Positions 1 to 11,911 of a stretch of 64,000 nt of DNA are shown here, piece by piece. The stretch's first letter is position 1; each line of letters starts with the position of its first letter. The translations under genes and the position numbers were made by a program. The notes beneath the pieces were generated by a model. That model did not search any database, was not told the origin of the DNA, and saw only the letters and a program-made list of their open reading frames with translations. Origin of the DNA: Rhizophagus irregularis. Its lineage: Eukaryota > Glomeromycota > Glomeromycetes > Glomerales > Glomeraceae. The stretch lies in assembly GCF_026210795.1 (NCBI RefSeq), contig NC_089440.1, positions 2,170,001-2,234,000 on the forward strand. The letters run 5' to 3'.

Positions 1-16
1 CTCTAATTTGTATTAG

Positions 17-1674
17 ATCGATAGTGATGTTGACTATCAGAATATGATTGATTCCGCAATGCCCGATCGGGAAGAATCAAGTTCTCCATTGCCTATTACA
101 CCTGCAGACTATGATGATGCAACATCTCTTGATGGCAGTATTAGTTCTAGAACAAATTATGATTGTGGATCCCATCGTAACAGGGCACTTGTTATAAACA
201 GACTTGTATGTAGAGGCAGAATATGGTAGATCATATATTATTTAATTTAGCTAATAATATATTGCTCATTTGTAGGTGAGATCATCGACGGGGGAATCAA
301 TGTGGACAAAGACGCATGTTACAGACCCAGCTGTAATAAATGCATATATTAATCAAAGACAAATTATTGAAGAACAAACGACAGCGTAAATAATTTTTTC
401 AAGATAACTGGTTTCCTTAGTAATGAGTTTTGTTTAATCATTATTTATTTTTGTAGTGCTGAGTTATTGGAGCCTACAAATGATGAAGAGAGGAACAAGA
501 GATTAAGGAAAAGGTTTATAATATAAATTATCTTTTTTTTTTAGTTATTTTTTTATATATAACTAACTTTTAATAATGGTACTTAGGATTCAAGATCAAT
601 TGGCTAAATTACGAAGGAATCAAGAGAGACGTCAACAGCGTAAAGCTGCTCGTGAAGCTGCAAAGGCTTCGTCAACAGGAGATTCTACATACGGATTATC
701 CAATAAAGACAAGAAAACAGACACTATTGTAAAATAATTTTTTAATTAATTTTAATCTTGTTAAATTCCAATTAATTCACTTTGACTCTCTTAATAGAGA
801 CGCTGTGGCAATTGTGGTCAAACCGGACACATGAAAACCAATAAAAAGTGCCCTCGTTATGGAATGAATGCAATTGATCCTATGAGCCCCACGTTAGCTG
901 GTCCATCTGAATCAGTCGCCGATGTTAAAACGGAGAGGAGCAGAATTCTGATAAAGTCAAAGGCAATAGAGAAGTGAGTAAATTGTATCACGTGATTAAA
1001 AATAATTTCTTCCGTGCTTTAATTATATCTTTTTCTATTAATTAGACCTCCCGAAACAACAAGAATAAAAATTACATTACCTTCAAGTATGTGTATCTAA
1101 TATATTGTTCTTTTATATTGTTAAATTATACTTAATTTTAAAATTTAATTTTTTTAGATGAACGTAAAAGACCAGCACCAGACTTAGATTCTGCTACTGA
1201 TCGCAAACGGCCATTTATCGATGTAACCAGTTTAATCAGTAATACAATTAAAACTCTCTGGGACACAGAAAATGTAACCATTTTTTTTTTTAAAAAAAAA
1301 ATTTATCAATCGGCATTAATTTTCTTATATTGATTTAAATTTTCTAGGCGCATCATTTTCATTACCCAGTTACTGCTGAAATTGCACCCGATTACAGTAC
1401 AATTATAAAGGAACCTATTGCCTTAATACAAATGCAAAATGTTGGTATTTTTTTTGAATTTATTTTCAATGTAATCATAATAAATTTAATTTTTTGTTTT
1501 TGATTGTAGAAAAATTCTCGCGGTGAATATAAAACTATAGGGGAGTTTATGCAAGATATGAAATTAATGGTTAATAATTGTCAAATATATAACGGTGACG
1601 CTAGTGGCTATACTATTATTGCTAAAAACTTATATGCTAAGGCAGAAGAATTAATCAGAGAAGCCGGATTTTAG
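17..1674 (+). CDS. TAF1: TAF1-like TFIID subunit, C-terminal part (9 exons)
   Basis: Partial gene; its 5' end lies before the window. I read exons 17-205, 276-385, 457-513, 587-728, 798-973, 1046-1086, 1158-1273, 1348-1440 and 1510-1674. All junctions are GT-AG, phases agree, and they join into one 362-residue frame ending in TAG. Seen: 'ALVINRLV' and 'DPAVINAY' segments typical of the TAF1 core; a basic coiled-coil stretch (QERRQQRKAAREAAK); a zinc knuckle RRCGNCGQTGH near 803-835; and a C-terminal bromodomain over the last two exons (FHYPV, then PDYSTIIKEP, then NNCQIYNGD with the acetyl-lysine-binding asparagine). TAF1 is the scaffold subunit of TFIID, acting in the nucleus at core promoters. 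Budding yeast Taf1 lacks the bromodomain and supplies it through Bdf1; here it is still attached. Only one bromodomain is visible, whereas animals have two. The family assignment is strong. Confidence 0.9.
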
Positions 1675-2065
1675 CGAAAGTTTACTACTTTAGAGTTAAT
1701 ATTATGCTATTCTTATGTTTGTAATATTTTTTTTTTTTTTTTTCATGGGGCAGTTTATAGGGTGAATGCATCTGATTGGCATAATGATGAGGGGCTTAGC
1801 TTTAAATTCAAATGCATATTATATTATGTCATGTAGGTCAAATAATTTATGCTAGTTATGAAAGTAGTAATGATTTACAAGGGTAATTTATTGAATGCAT
1901 TTTGTATGGAAGTTTCTCGAACAAATTCGAAATATTTAGATCATAATCACTAACCAAATAAATACTAAACTGAAAAAAAATGGTAAATATATGTATATAA
2001 GTTTTCATACTCATTCTAATTTCCCTTTCTTTCTTTCTCGTGAATCATATTTTATATTTTTTAAT
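1675..2065. other. Intergenic: TAF1 3' region and F-box gene upstream region
   Basis: No gene is seen. The stretch holds the TAF1-like 3' UTR, including a T-run near 1729-1743, and the A+T-rich upstream region of the next gene. A TATA-like 'gtaaatatatgtatataag' lies near 1982-2000. Confidence 0.5.
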
Positions 2066-3649
2066 ATGTTGGCAACATTACCAATTGAATGTCTTGAAGA
2101 AATAATAAAAAATCTTGATTATAAATCATTGCATTCTTGTATATTAGTGAATTGTTTGTTAAGTGCTATCGCTGTTCGTTATTTATGGAAATTTCCATTT
2201 GGATATTTTAAAGAACCAAATAAATTGATAATTCAAACATATTTATCTTGTCTTCCTGAAAGTTCCAAACTAATATTGCATGAAAATGGTATAGAGATAC
2301 CTTTATTTACATCATCACAATCATATAAACCTACTTATAATTATCCATCATTTATACGAAAAATATGTATCAAATCATTATTTATTACAACTGAAACTTT
2401 ATTCGAAAAATATGAAAGAACATCTGTTCTTTTAATTGTAAGAGAACTTTGTAAATTATTTATTGCGAATTCGGTAAAAATAGAACGACTTGAACTTACA
2501 TTTGATCATTCTAGCTTAAAAAACATTCCAAAAGATTATCCAGTTTATGATTGGTATTTATTATTACCAACATTCCCAGGAGCAAAAGAATCTTTATCAA
2601 ATTTAAAAGAATTAATATTAGATTCAAATTTTGATCAAAGAGGAATTTTATTTGCATTATCAGAAATATGTCATAAGATTGAATATTTAGATATTTATTA
2701 TGATGAACATACTATTAATGATTTAACAATAGAAAATTTAGTTAAAAATCAAAGAAATTTTAAAATATTTTCAACATTCTTATATGAAGGAAACTGGTCA
2801 ATTGGACCATCACTTTGGCAACATAATAATAGTTTGAAAGAAATAATTTTTCATAGAGTAAATTTTAATGATTGTATATCATTACTTGGATTAGCAAAAT
2901 GTATTAATTTAGAACGATTAATTTTTAGAGAATCATTTAATCTTCAAAAAGAATTATTTGATGAATTTTTAAGAGAAAGTAATTTACCAAAACTTAAAGA
3001 ATTTTCATATGAGCTTTCATTTTTAGATTTTGATATAGATGATATAACATATGATATATCACAATTATTAAAACGTACAGATCATAATCTGAAACGTTTA
3101 ACTTTTAATGATTCATTCAGGAGTGTTCAATCACAACTTTGGGAGATTTCAACACCTTATATGAACATTCAAAGTATTGAAACAATTACACTTTATTGTA
3201 AAAATTTAGTTTTAATTGATGCGACAATTATGAAAGCAACAGCAACACCATTTTTAGCAGCACTTTCTTCATGTAAGAAACTTCAAGAACTTAATATTTA
3301 CTTGAATAATGATGTAGAACTTGAAGAATATTTACCTGATATTGGAAAGAATTTAGCAAAGAGTTTAAAAGTATTAGAAATTTCGACATTAAATGATTTT
3401 TCAGTTGAATCATTAAATGGATTATTAACTAATTGTAAAGCAAGATTATCAACATTAAATTTATTATACTCTAGATGTTTTAATGATCAATATTTGGAAG
3501 TGGTTGTAAAATATGCGAGAGAAATTGTTTGTTCTTCGTTAGATGAATTGAAGTTATTTTCCAAAACAAAAGTATCTAATGATGCATTGGAGAAAGCAAA
3601 AGAATATATAAAAGTTGTGGAATTGATTGAATTTTGTAATTTGACTTAA
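2066..3649 (+). CDS. F-box protein with LRR-like C-terminal region
   Basis: Single-exon gene of 527 residues. I chose the ATG at 2066 rather than the in-frame ATG at 1991: the 25 extra residues are a T-rich 5' shadow, and the F-box domain starts immediately after 2066. Residues 4-45 (LPIECLEEIIKNLDYKSL ... VRYLWKFPF) fit an F-box, with the LP..CL..I...L pattern and the terminal LW..PF. The rest is a series of degenerate leucine-rich repeats (for example LKELILDSN, LERLIFRES, LKRLTFNDS, LQELNIYLN, LKVLEIS). F-box proteins dock substrates to SCF ubiquitin ligases through Skp1, and the LRR-like region would be the substrate-binding part. The frame is fully intact. Expanded F-box families are known in arbuscular mycorrhizal fungi. 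The substrate is unknown. Confidence 0.85.
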   Translation: MLATLPIECLEEIIKNLDYKSLHSCILVNCLLSAIAVRYLWKFPFGYFKEPNKLIIQTYLSCLPESSKLILHENGIEIPLFTSSQSYKPTYNYPSFIRKICIKSLFITTETLFEKYERTSVLLIVRELCKLFIANSVKIERLELTFDHSSLKNIPKDYPVYDWYLLLPTFPGAKESLSNLKELILDSNFDQRGILFALSEICHKIEYLDIYYDEHTINDLTIENLVKNQRNFKIFSTFLYEGNWSIGPSLWQHNNSLKEIIFHRVNFNDCISLLGLAKCINLERLIFRESFNLQKELFDEFLRESNLPKLKEFSYELSFLDFDIDDITYDISQLLKRTDHNLKRLTFNDSFRSVQSQLWEISTPYMNIQSIETITLYCKNLVLIDATIMKATATPFLAALSSCKKLQELNIYLNNDVELEEYLPDIGKNLAKSLKVLEISTLNDFSVESLNGLLTNCKARLSTLNLLYSRCFNDQYLEVVVKYAREIVCSSLDELKLFSKTKVSNDALEKAKEYIKVVELIEFCNLT

Positions 3650-5734
3650 TTTGACTTATAGATATCCTAAAATTTTAGGATAGGGAATTTATCAGAAACG
3701 CATTTCTCCTTCTATCTTGTTTGCTACTTGGCATATAATGTACGAATGCGAGTTATAATATCGTGAATTTATACATTTGAACGTAGATTAACGAGTAACG
3801 AGAGTCGAGAAAAAAAAGGTCATTAAATATGGTGATGTGACTGATGCGTGAAGTGTAAAGTTAAATGGTAAATATCGAAATCTTACAATATATATAGTTA
3901 TATAGAGTTATAATTACTGTATATCGTAAAATGGTAAATTTGAATAAGTTATGTAAGGTACTTTCGAAATTCAATTCGTCAATCCTCTTATCAAAATATA
4001 TATCGTAAGTCAAACCAAAGTAGATATCCCTTTGATATAAAGTTATCATACTTTAAAACTAGATTAAAGATTCGACTGTAATACAGTATTACTTTTTTTT
4101 TTTTATATTATTTTTTTATTAAATTTGTAATCACAATATAATAATAAAAAATTATTTTTTTTTTCGGTTACATGTTATAATTTAGAGAGACGTTATAAAT
4201 TTAATGAAATAAATAATATCACATTGACACATTGACATCATTTTCATGTAGTCCCCAATATATAATGGTATATCAATATATAATGGTATATACAACATAT
4301 AATGGTATATACAACATATAATGGTATATACAACATATAATGGTATATACAACATATAATGGTATATACAACATATAATGGTATATACAACATATAATGG
4401 TATATACAACATATAATGGTATATACAACATATAATGGTATATACAACATAATGGTTAAATCATCATCCCCGGTGATATCGATATCGTAATATCTAATAT
4501 CTGATTTATGATCATAAACAATCTTGAAACGTTTGCACCCATTTACAACCTAATCAATATAATATTTACCATATACTGATATAACGTAATGTAACATCAA
4601 TATATGGTTAGATTGACTCAGATATCTCGGCGAATTCAGTCAAAGAGAACGAAAATGAAACCTGATTAAGAACTTCTATCGGGTATTTTAGGCATTAAAC
4701 GATTTATCATTATAAAATATTTTATTATCAGCATTCTTAAAACAGGAATATCTTATAATTGTGAAACCAAATTGCATTTAAACGCATTTAAACTGATGTA
4801 ATCGCTCGGAAATGGTAATAATATATCGGATATGATTTACACGTTTTATATTTATGCATTTTCGGGCATTGGCATTTCCATTTTATCTATAATTCTTTAA
4901 AATTATGACGAAAATGATGAAACGCGTCTTACTAACTTTGCATTTCATTATTCGCTCATACCCTATTAGGGTTCTTTTGTGCTATAGTTCATTAGTCATA
5001 AAAACTTTTAATATTAAAGTCATGGTATTACTAGATTAAAAAAGATCAAAAAGATCATAATTTTGGAAAATTTTTTGAACATAATAAAATAATTTATTAT
5101 ATTAATTACTGTATATTAATTAATCTAATTGTGAATTGAGTAAAATCTTATCCATAAAAGATATAAAACTGTGTATTATACATATACATGCTGGCTTACA
5201 TTTTTGACATCATTATTTACTTTTTTTATCACAAAGATTTTTTATTGGATGTGATATATAAAAAATGTATGTTGATGCCTATTAACGATCCATTACATTT
5301 ATTATACTGTTTTCGTTTTATTTGATATAACGTAAAAAGTGTATGCTAAAAATAAAATAAGACGAATTTAAAGTGATTACATATACGTACATGCATGCAT
5401 TATTATTAAACCCTGCATCTCCTATTACATACTTTTTTTTTCTACGAGATCTACGCAATTTTTGACAGTTTTTTAAATCATAGCAACGTATCTTGTATAA
5501 CAAACACTTTAATAATTGTGGTATATTGATACGATGTGATAATTGGGTGTTACTTTGAATTGAGTTCAATAAATGCAAATTTCACGTCTATGAATGGATA
5601 TATCTTTTTTTTTTTAAAAAAAAAATAAAATAAAATAAAGACTCCTTAATTTACGAATAAATATAACATTTATAGTTATGTAAGCCTTAAAATTAATTTT
5701 AATTCAACGAATCACGTCTTTATTATATCGAAGT
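3650..5734. other. Gene-free A+T-rich intergenic stretch
   Basis: Apart from the 19-bp minisatellite listed separately, I see no coding region or RNA gene. The small open frames here lack domain, splice or composition support. A 10-bp direct echo 'aattttagga' follows the F-box stop near 3670. Confidence 0.5.
4262..4450 (+). repeat. Minisatellite, 19-bp unit, about 10 copies
   Basis: Near-perfect head-to-tail copies of ATAATGGTATATACAACAT. The motif 'aatgg' starts at 4264, 4282, 4301, 4320, 4339 and on to 4434, so the period is 19 except for the first step of 18. The first unit is variant (tatcaatata) and the last is truncated into 'acataatggtt'. There are no spacers, so it is not a CRISPR array. 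Open frames on the minus strand are an artefact of the repeat. Confidence 0.95.
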
Positions 5735-5880
5735 GATTTACACATTAGTACCCTCCGATCATAGTAGGTTACTTAGTACCCCGTTTAGAATAGTACCCCC
5801 AAAAACTTGGTAAAGTATATCAGTAGTACCCCAAGTCCAAGATAGAACGACCAGTTAAAAAGTGATCGGATGTAGTGTGA
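5735..5880. repeat. Short inverted segment with four AGTACCC motifs
   Basis: AGTACCC(C/T) occurs four times in about 100 bp (near 5745, 5775, 5794 and 5824). The segment is bracketed by 'ctccgatca' and its complement 'tgatcggat', which suggests a decayed small inverted-repeat element or a hairpin. No coding potential is seen. Confidence 0.3.
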
Positions 5881-8800
5881 TTAAGTAATATTCAAAATCC
5901 GATGAGTATTTTCTTATTAAGTGCAGATTTTTTTTAGATTTTTTGATCAGATAATCATGCGTTATCAGTTTAGTTATCAGATAGATAAAAAACAGAACTA
6001 AGCACTGTATGAGTAAAAGTAACTGTAGTAACTGAACCAATGAGTAAGTAGTTTTTTTTTTTATTAAAAAAAAAAAAACTATACAACGAAGTAGAATCAA
6101 TAAAAAAAAAAAAATACACAAATATAAAAAAAAATAAATAAAATTTTCGAGACATAAAAAAAAATAGAATTTTACACATATATTTAGGATCTTAAAAAAG
6201 TATATAGTTTAATTATAATTTACAATTTTTTTTATAATAAATAAAAAGTGGAAATTTGATGAAACAAAGTGTACAATTAAAAAACGTTTAGTTGAGTAAA
6301 TTATTGAACATTTATTAGGTTGAATCATCAATTCACGGTATTACTTTTAGTTTATATTCAGATTTATACGCGAAAGAAAATAAAATATATAAAAATCTAA
6401 ATGAAACGCGAAGAAATTTAATTTAGTACATTTTTCATTTTCATGAGAATGATATATAAAACTTTATAAATACAAATATAAATTACATACCAAATACTTT
6501 GCCGAAGTATTATAGATTATGCAAGAAACGAGATTTCATAAACTGTCATTTATTTTAATAAAATGACAACGAACGATAAAAAAACGATTCCGCAAATAGT
6601 TGTTTGATCGATTTCTCTAGTTCTATTCTAAAAAAGGTAACTAAGATATCCAATAAAATAAATTAACATATCATACGAGAGAAATAAAATCAAAGTTCTT
6701 GTTATTTATATACTTACAAATTCGAAAAAAAAAGTTTTTAACAAAAATAAACGCGTTAAAAATAAATCATCACAAGAGACATATTAGAATCATTCAAAGT
6801 GTTCGTCTATAATATGGTTTTTGATCGTTAAAGAAAAAATTGTTTTTTTTTTGGTGCCTTTGAAGATTCTTTTTCGTCAAGAAAAAATTTGCTTTCATTA
6901 TCTATTTATTTTTTTTTTTGGTTTTTTTTTAAAAATTTTTTATTTCATTTCAACACATATTATTTTCCTCTTTTCATTTTTAAATATCAAACTTAAAAAA
7001 AGAAAAAAAAAGAAAAAAAAATAGTGTTAAAGGTGAGCACATGAAAAAATTCCAAACATGTTTGTGATGATGAGGATTTTTTCCTGAAAAATCTTTACAC
7101 GGTAGAAAATTATCGGAAATATTTATATAAAAAAAAAAAAATATTTTTGTGGGAAAATTTCAAATTAAGTAATTTATTTTTTTTTAAAGTTTTCGCCTCA
7201 TTTCTTAATGATATAGTTCACAGATTGAAATGAGTATAATTTAAGATAAGCGCATTAGACAGCAATTTCTATATTTGTTAGTTAAAGATAATGTTCGGAA
7301 AGAAAAGCAATTGTTAGCCGTGTTTATAGTTTATGTGGGGAACTGCAGCCACTCGTAAATTATTTTCTTTGACCCCACAAACATCAAACCCCACATCTGA
7401 ACCCCACAAATAATTGTCAAATTTTGCCATACTTCGCCGAAAAAGGATAAATTTCTTGAACATCTGTTTAGTTGAATGAAATTATCTATTTTGACGCGGA
7501 GATATCATCTTTTATTATCTTGATCAATATTTTTTATTATAAAGATCTAAAAAATCATGTTTTTTTTTATATTAAGGATTATATATATATATATATATAT
7601 ATAATAAATAATATATATATAATTTTATAATTTTAATTTTTATATTTAAATGATTTTCATGAAAAGATGTTCAGATTTAAATGAATTTCGTACATTATTA
7701 ATTCTATCACGAAGAAAGAATATTTTAATTTCTTTAATTTTTTTTTTTCTTTAATATTTACTGATAAAGTTTAGGCGTAATTATTATTTTTGTATCAAAA
7801 AAAATTTAATTAATACTTTATACTATTTAAAATAAATAAATAAAAAAAAATCTTAAAAAAGCTTTTGCCGGAATAATCTTTTAAATACCGAATAATGAAT
7901 AGAATGACACCCATTGTTCTTCGATAGCCAATAAAGTTGATAAATTGCTTATTTGACATATTTTTTTTTTTCGATGATATCATGTATTATTTAAGATTAG
8001 GGTGTCTCACTATTATTTGAGCGCAAATAATAAATCATCGTAAGTTTAAACGGCTTCTATTTGTCACCCCAATGCATATTAATTACAAAGTACGGATGTT
8101 TAATTTGGACGTGATAATCAATAATAGAAATACAAAAAAACTAATATACACTATTATCTTTATTTTGATACCTCATTTAAAAATTGTTACCAATTTTGGT
8201 CATTAACTTGACAGGTTTTTTGTTTATGTTTTGTTAAAAATATGAAAAGGTTTTTTTTTTTACCTTAAACCCAATAACTTGGAATTTTATATTAAACTAA
8301 CCATTTCTTATTTCTTGTGAACAACAAATTGGAAAAAGGTTTTTTTTTTTTTTTTGAAAAAAAAAAAAAGTCTGCGTAACAATAAGCAAATAAAGGCTAA
8401 CGAGGCACGTTTGTTTACTTGTACGACAATGACTTGATCATTTGACATGGAAAAAAAAAAAAAAAAAAAATTGAGATTTTATTAGGATAATGTACATTTA
8501 TTCTTCTATAACGATGAACAGATCTTTTGCTACTTTGCAATGTTTCTATCGTTTTCTTGTCGCCCTTATTTAGACGGTACTACAATGAGGTCTCATTTTA
8601 CAATAACTTGTAAGATATTTTATAAAAAATAGTTACGTAAGATAATTTGGCTGGCTAAGCCGGCGTGACTTTAAAACTCTACATTTTTAAGGCGGCTGAG
8701 GTTTTTTAATATGATCGGAATAATATTAAATGATGTGATGTTTCCTATTTATGATGTCGAATCACCATTGTGATGTGATGTGTGATAATTTGATAACATG

Positions 8801-10553
8801 ATAAAATATATTATATTATATTTATTATACATAAATCATAAATCACAAATTATTATAAAAGATAAATTTTCTTTCAAGTCTTATGATGGATGCATACGTA
8901 ATTATAAATCATTTAAATAATTCGATGATTTATTTGTGTAAATTAAAAATCTTTTTAGAATTCTTTCATGGAAAAAATAAATGTGCATTATTGTTTTTTT
9001 TTTCTTCTTCTTTATAGAGAGGTTTCACAAATACTATTTCTTTTTATATATTTAACGTTTTTTTAATCATTTAAAATATTCAATCATACAGTTAAACTTG
9101 TTTTTCGTGAGAAATTTTTAAAAAAAATAAAATATTATGATGTAATTCAAAAGAAATAATAATAATAATAATATAATAATAATAATAATAAATATTAAAT
9201 AAAAAATAAAATCGGAATTATCATTTCGATTTTTGTAAAGGATTGCTTTTAACTAGGTCATCTTTTATAAAGAAAATTAAATCGGATTTATAAAAAAAAC
9301 ACAGACCAAATCCTGCACTGCAAACCTGACCCTGCATAAATGAAAAAAGTCATCTTACAATAACAAATATGCAAGCGTTTTGCCCCTTTATATATATAAT
9401 TAAAAAAAAACAAACAAATATATATATTTTTTTTATCCCACGACATAAAAAAAAATCAATTTGTTTATTTCCTGATATCATTGATTGTACGTTCATTATT
9501 TTAAATAAATTTTACTTATAAATTTGATGCTTTTTGCTCTTTTCTTTTTGTTCTTTAGATTCAATAGAATCTCATTAAACTTGAAAGAAAAAAAAATTCA
9601 CGTAATATTATTAATGAATGATGAAATGACATTGTTATGACCTTTGATTTTAAAACTTTATTTAATCGTATCAATCTCGATTTATCGGCTACCGTAAATA
9701 TCTTTTCCTCTGGAAGGAATCAAATCGTTTTTCTTTTCTCCTTCGTAAAATCGATCGTCGAAATAAAAAATATACAATGTATATTTTTAAAACACTCATT
9801 GTTTCGTGAAGTATTTTATTTTTATATTAGTTATTATTACACGTAGCCATTCTCTTTTTACTTATAATCGTTTACTATATTTTATCCCGGTGAAATTTAT
9901 GTTCGGTTCTTTTTTTACTTGTAATAATTTTTCCAGAATTTATTAAAATTTCGTTTTCCCTATTGTATATTTCTTTTTTTTTTTTTTTAATTAATTTCGT
10001 TTTATATTATCTCTAATAGATTTTTCTTTTTCTTTTTCTTTTTCTTTTTCAATTTCCTTTTCGAATTTCTATTTTCTTTTTTTTTATTTTTATTTACTTA
10101 TTTATTTTTTTTTTGTTGAATAAATATATTTATTATACAAAAATATATATATATTTCTTTTTGTATACTCCGTACAATAAAATATATATTTTTTAAAAAA
10201 AAATCGAATTATTTTAATTGCGCGTAAATTCACGTGGTTTATTATTGTTTGTGTTACAAATTTACTAATCATGGTTAGTGACTCCCCAGTGAAATTTACA
10301 TATTTTATATAAAATACTACATATAACAAAAGAATAAATAATATAGGCTGCATCTCTGCATCTAAGTGTGAAAACGACTATAATGGTTTTAAAAATTTTT
10401 CTTTCCCTTCTAGCTTATTGATTCAAATCTATACGTTACACTAATGCAAGATTACATTCTGTTACACAAAGCTTTAAGAGAATAACTTAATGGATGACTA
10501 TTTTAGTAATAGCCAAAATCCCTATAATATTTACTTTCTCAAACTTAAAATAT
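5881..10553. other. Gene-free A+T-rich intergenic stretch with simple repeats
   Basis: No gene is recognised. It contains many A/T homopolymers, an (AT)n run near 7579-7602, an (AAT)n run near 9158-9192 and a (TTTTTC)n run near 10021-10050. Around 7336-7410 the motif CCCCACA appears three times with one inverted copy (TGTGGGG). The open frames at 5855-6179, 6821-7024 and 9637-9846 are low-complexity and unsupported. Confidence 0.5.
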
Positions 10554-11340
10554 AAGCCAGTTGTGGATGCAGTATAAATCTTCAAATCAATTTATTATAT
10601 ATGTAATTATATAATAATTTATTTTAAAATTATAAAATATTTTATTAATCCTATTTTTAAATCATATATTTATAGTAAAAAAAAGCTAAAATTAGTCATT
10701 ATAATTCAATATAATTAATATAAATTATATCAATAAAATAAATTAAATAAATTACAATATTAAATGTATATTTAATTATATTATTAAAGATATAAAGTAA
10801 AAAAATGGTTTTTATATTTAATAAAGTTTATAAAGTTTGAATTATTATATATTTTAAAGTTTTACAATTGTATAATCTATTATAAAATAATATATTTCTA
10901 TTTATATATATCAATTTAAAAATAAAGTAATAAAAACCTGTTATCAAAAGTATTATACGTTTAAAAAAAAATAAAGCAATAGTTGTAAAAATCAATTATA
11001 TATGTAAAATTAAAAGTTAAAATAATTTAAAATTATATTATATTATATAATTCAATGACTTTTTTTACTTTTGAATATTTTATTTCCTTTTTATAAACTG
11101 AAATATATTTAAAAAACTGTTTATCTGTTAAATAATTATAAAATAATATAAAAATTCAAATTCCAATAACTTTATCAATATTACTTTTAATCAGTTTCAA
11201 ATATATAGAAATTATATAAAATTTTCTTCTCTAAATGCTAATGCATATTTTTTCAAATTGAATATTAATACTAAAATAATTAAATTTAAATTTTAATTCC
11301 AATAACTTTATTAATATTAAAATTATAAATTTAAAATATA

Positions 11341-11911
11341 TAAGTGCCGCTCATTATAATGACATCTTAATTAATTGACATATGATTATAATGATAAAAT
11401 TATTAAAAACAAATTTTACTATATTTAAATTTACTTGTTATAATGATATTATTATAAATATTAATATATATATAATGACTGTGACACAAAATTCTGATAA
11501 ACTAATTTTACAAAGCCACAATCTAGCTTGATATAATGACATCATAAATATAAATTAAATACTTTACAGAAACTTCAAGATCGTAACGATGACTTAATGA
11601 GCAGTAACTGTGTTATAAATACATAGTGACCACATTATGTAATCGTAAAGAAATTACATATATGCAGTTACTGCACATTAAGCCATCGCTACGATCTTGA
11701 AGTTTCTGTAAAGTAATTATACTTGTATATTGCAATTTCTAATAATAAACTGTATTGCAAAATTTCAATTATAAAAAAATTCAATATATAGCGACACACT
11801 ATACTATTTTATAAATATGTCATTATAAAAAAAAGGCTTGTTATAATGACATCTCATTATAATGACAAAAATCTCTGGTTTCGGACGTGTCATTATAATA
11901 AGCAGCACTTG
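11341..11911. mobile_element. Non-autonomous TIR element (Tc1/mariner-pogo type, TA duplication)
   Basis: The ends are near-complementary: left TAAGTGCCGCTCATTATAAT, right complement CAAGTGCTGCTTATTATAAT. TA lies immediately outside both ends (11339-11340, 11912-11913). The motif CATTATAATGACA recurs inside on both strands. There is no transposase, so this is a MITE-like derivative about 571 bp long. Superfamily assignment rests on the TA target site and TIR style only. Confidence 0.65.
11561..11714. repeat. Internal foldback, about 50-bp arms
   Basis: The left arm starts ACTTTACAGAAACTTCAAGA (11561) and the right arm ends TCTTGAAGTTTCTGTAAAGT (to 11714). The arms pair almost perfectly over about 50 bp around a 50-bp loop. 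It sits inside the TIR element at 11341-11911, either as a nested foldback insertion or as the element's own hairpin. Confidence 0.85.

Noticed and set aside
1991-2065. Upstream in-frame ATG for the F-box gene
   Set aside because: It would add 25 T-rich-encoded residues before a domain that normally lies at the N-terminus.
4182-4450. Two minus-strand ORFs with repeated IPLYVVYTIICC residues
   Set aside because: They are the translation of the 19-bp minisatellite, in two frames, with no other support.
4262-4450. CRISPR-like array
   Set aside because: Units are contiguous without unique spacers, and the genome is eukaryotic.
5318-7024. Several ORFs rich in F, K, I, L
   Set aside because: Low-complexity frames over homopolymer runs; no splice, domain or composition evidence.
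10102-10353. 83-residue minus ORF
   Set aside because: A+T-driven composition and no conserved feature.
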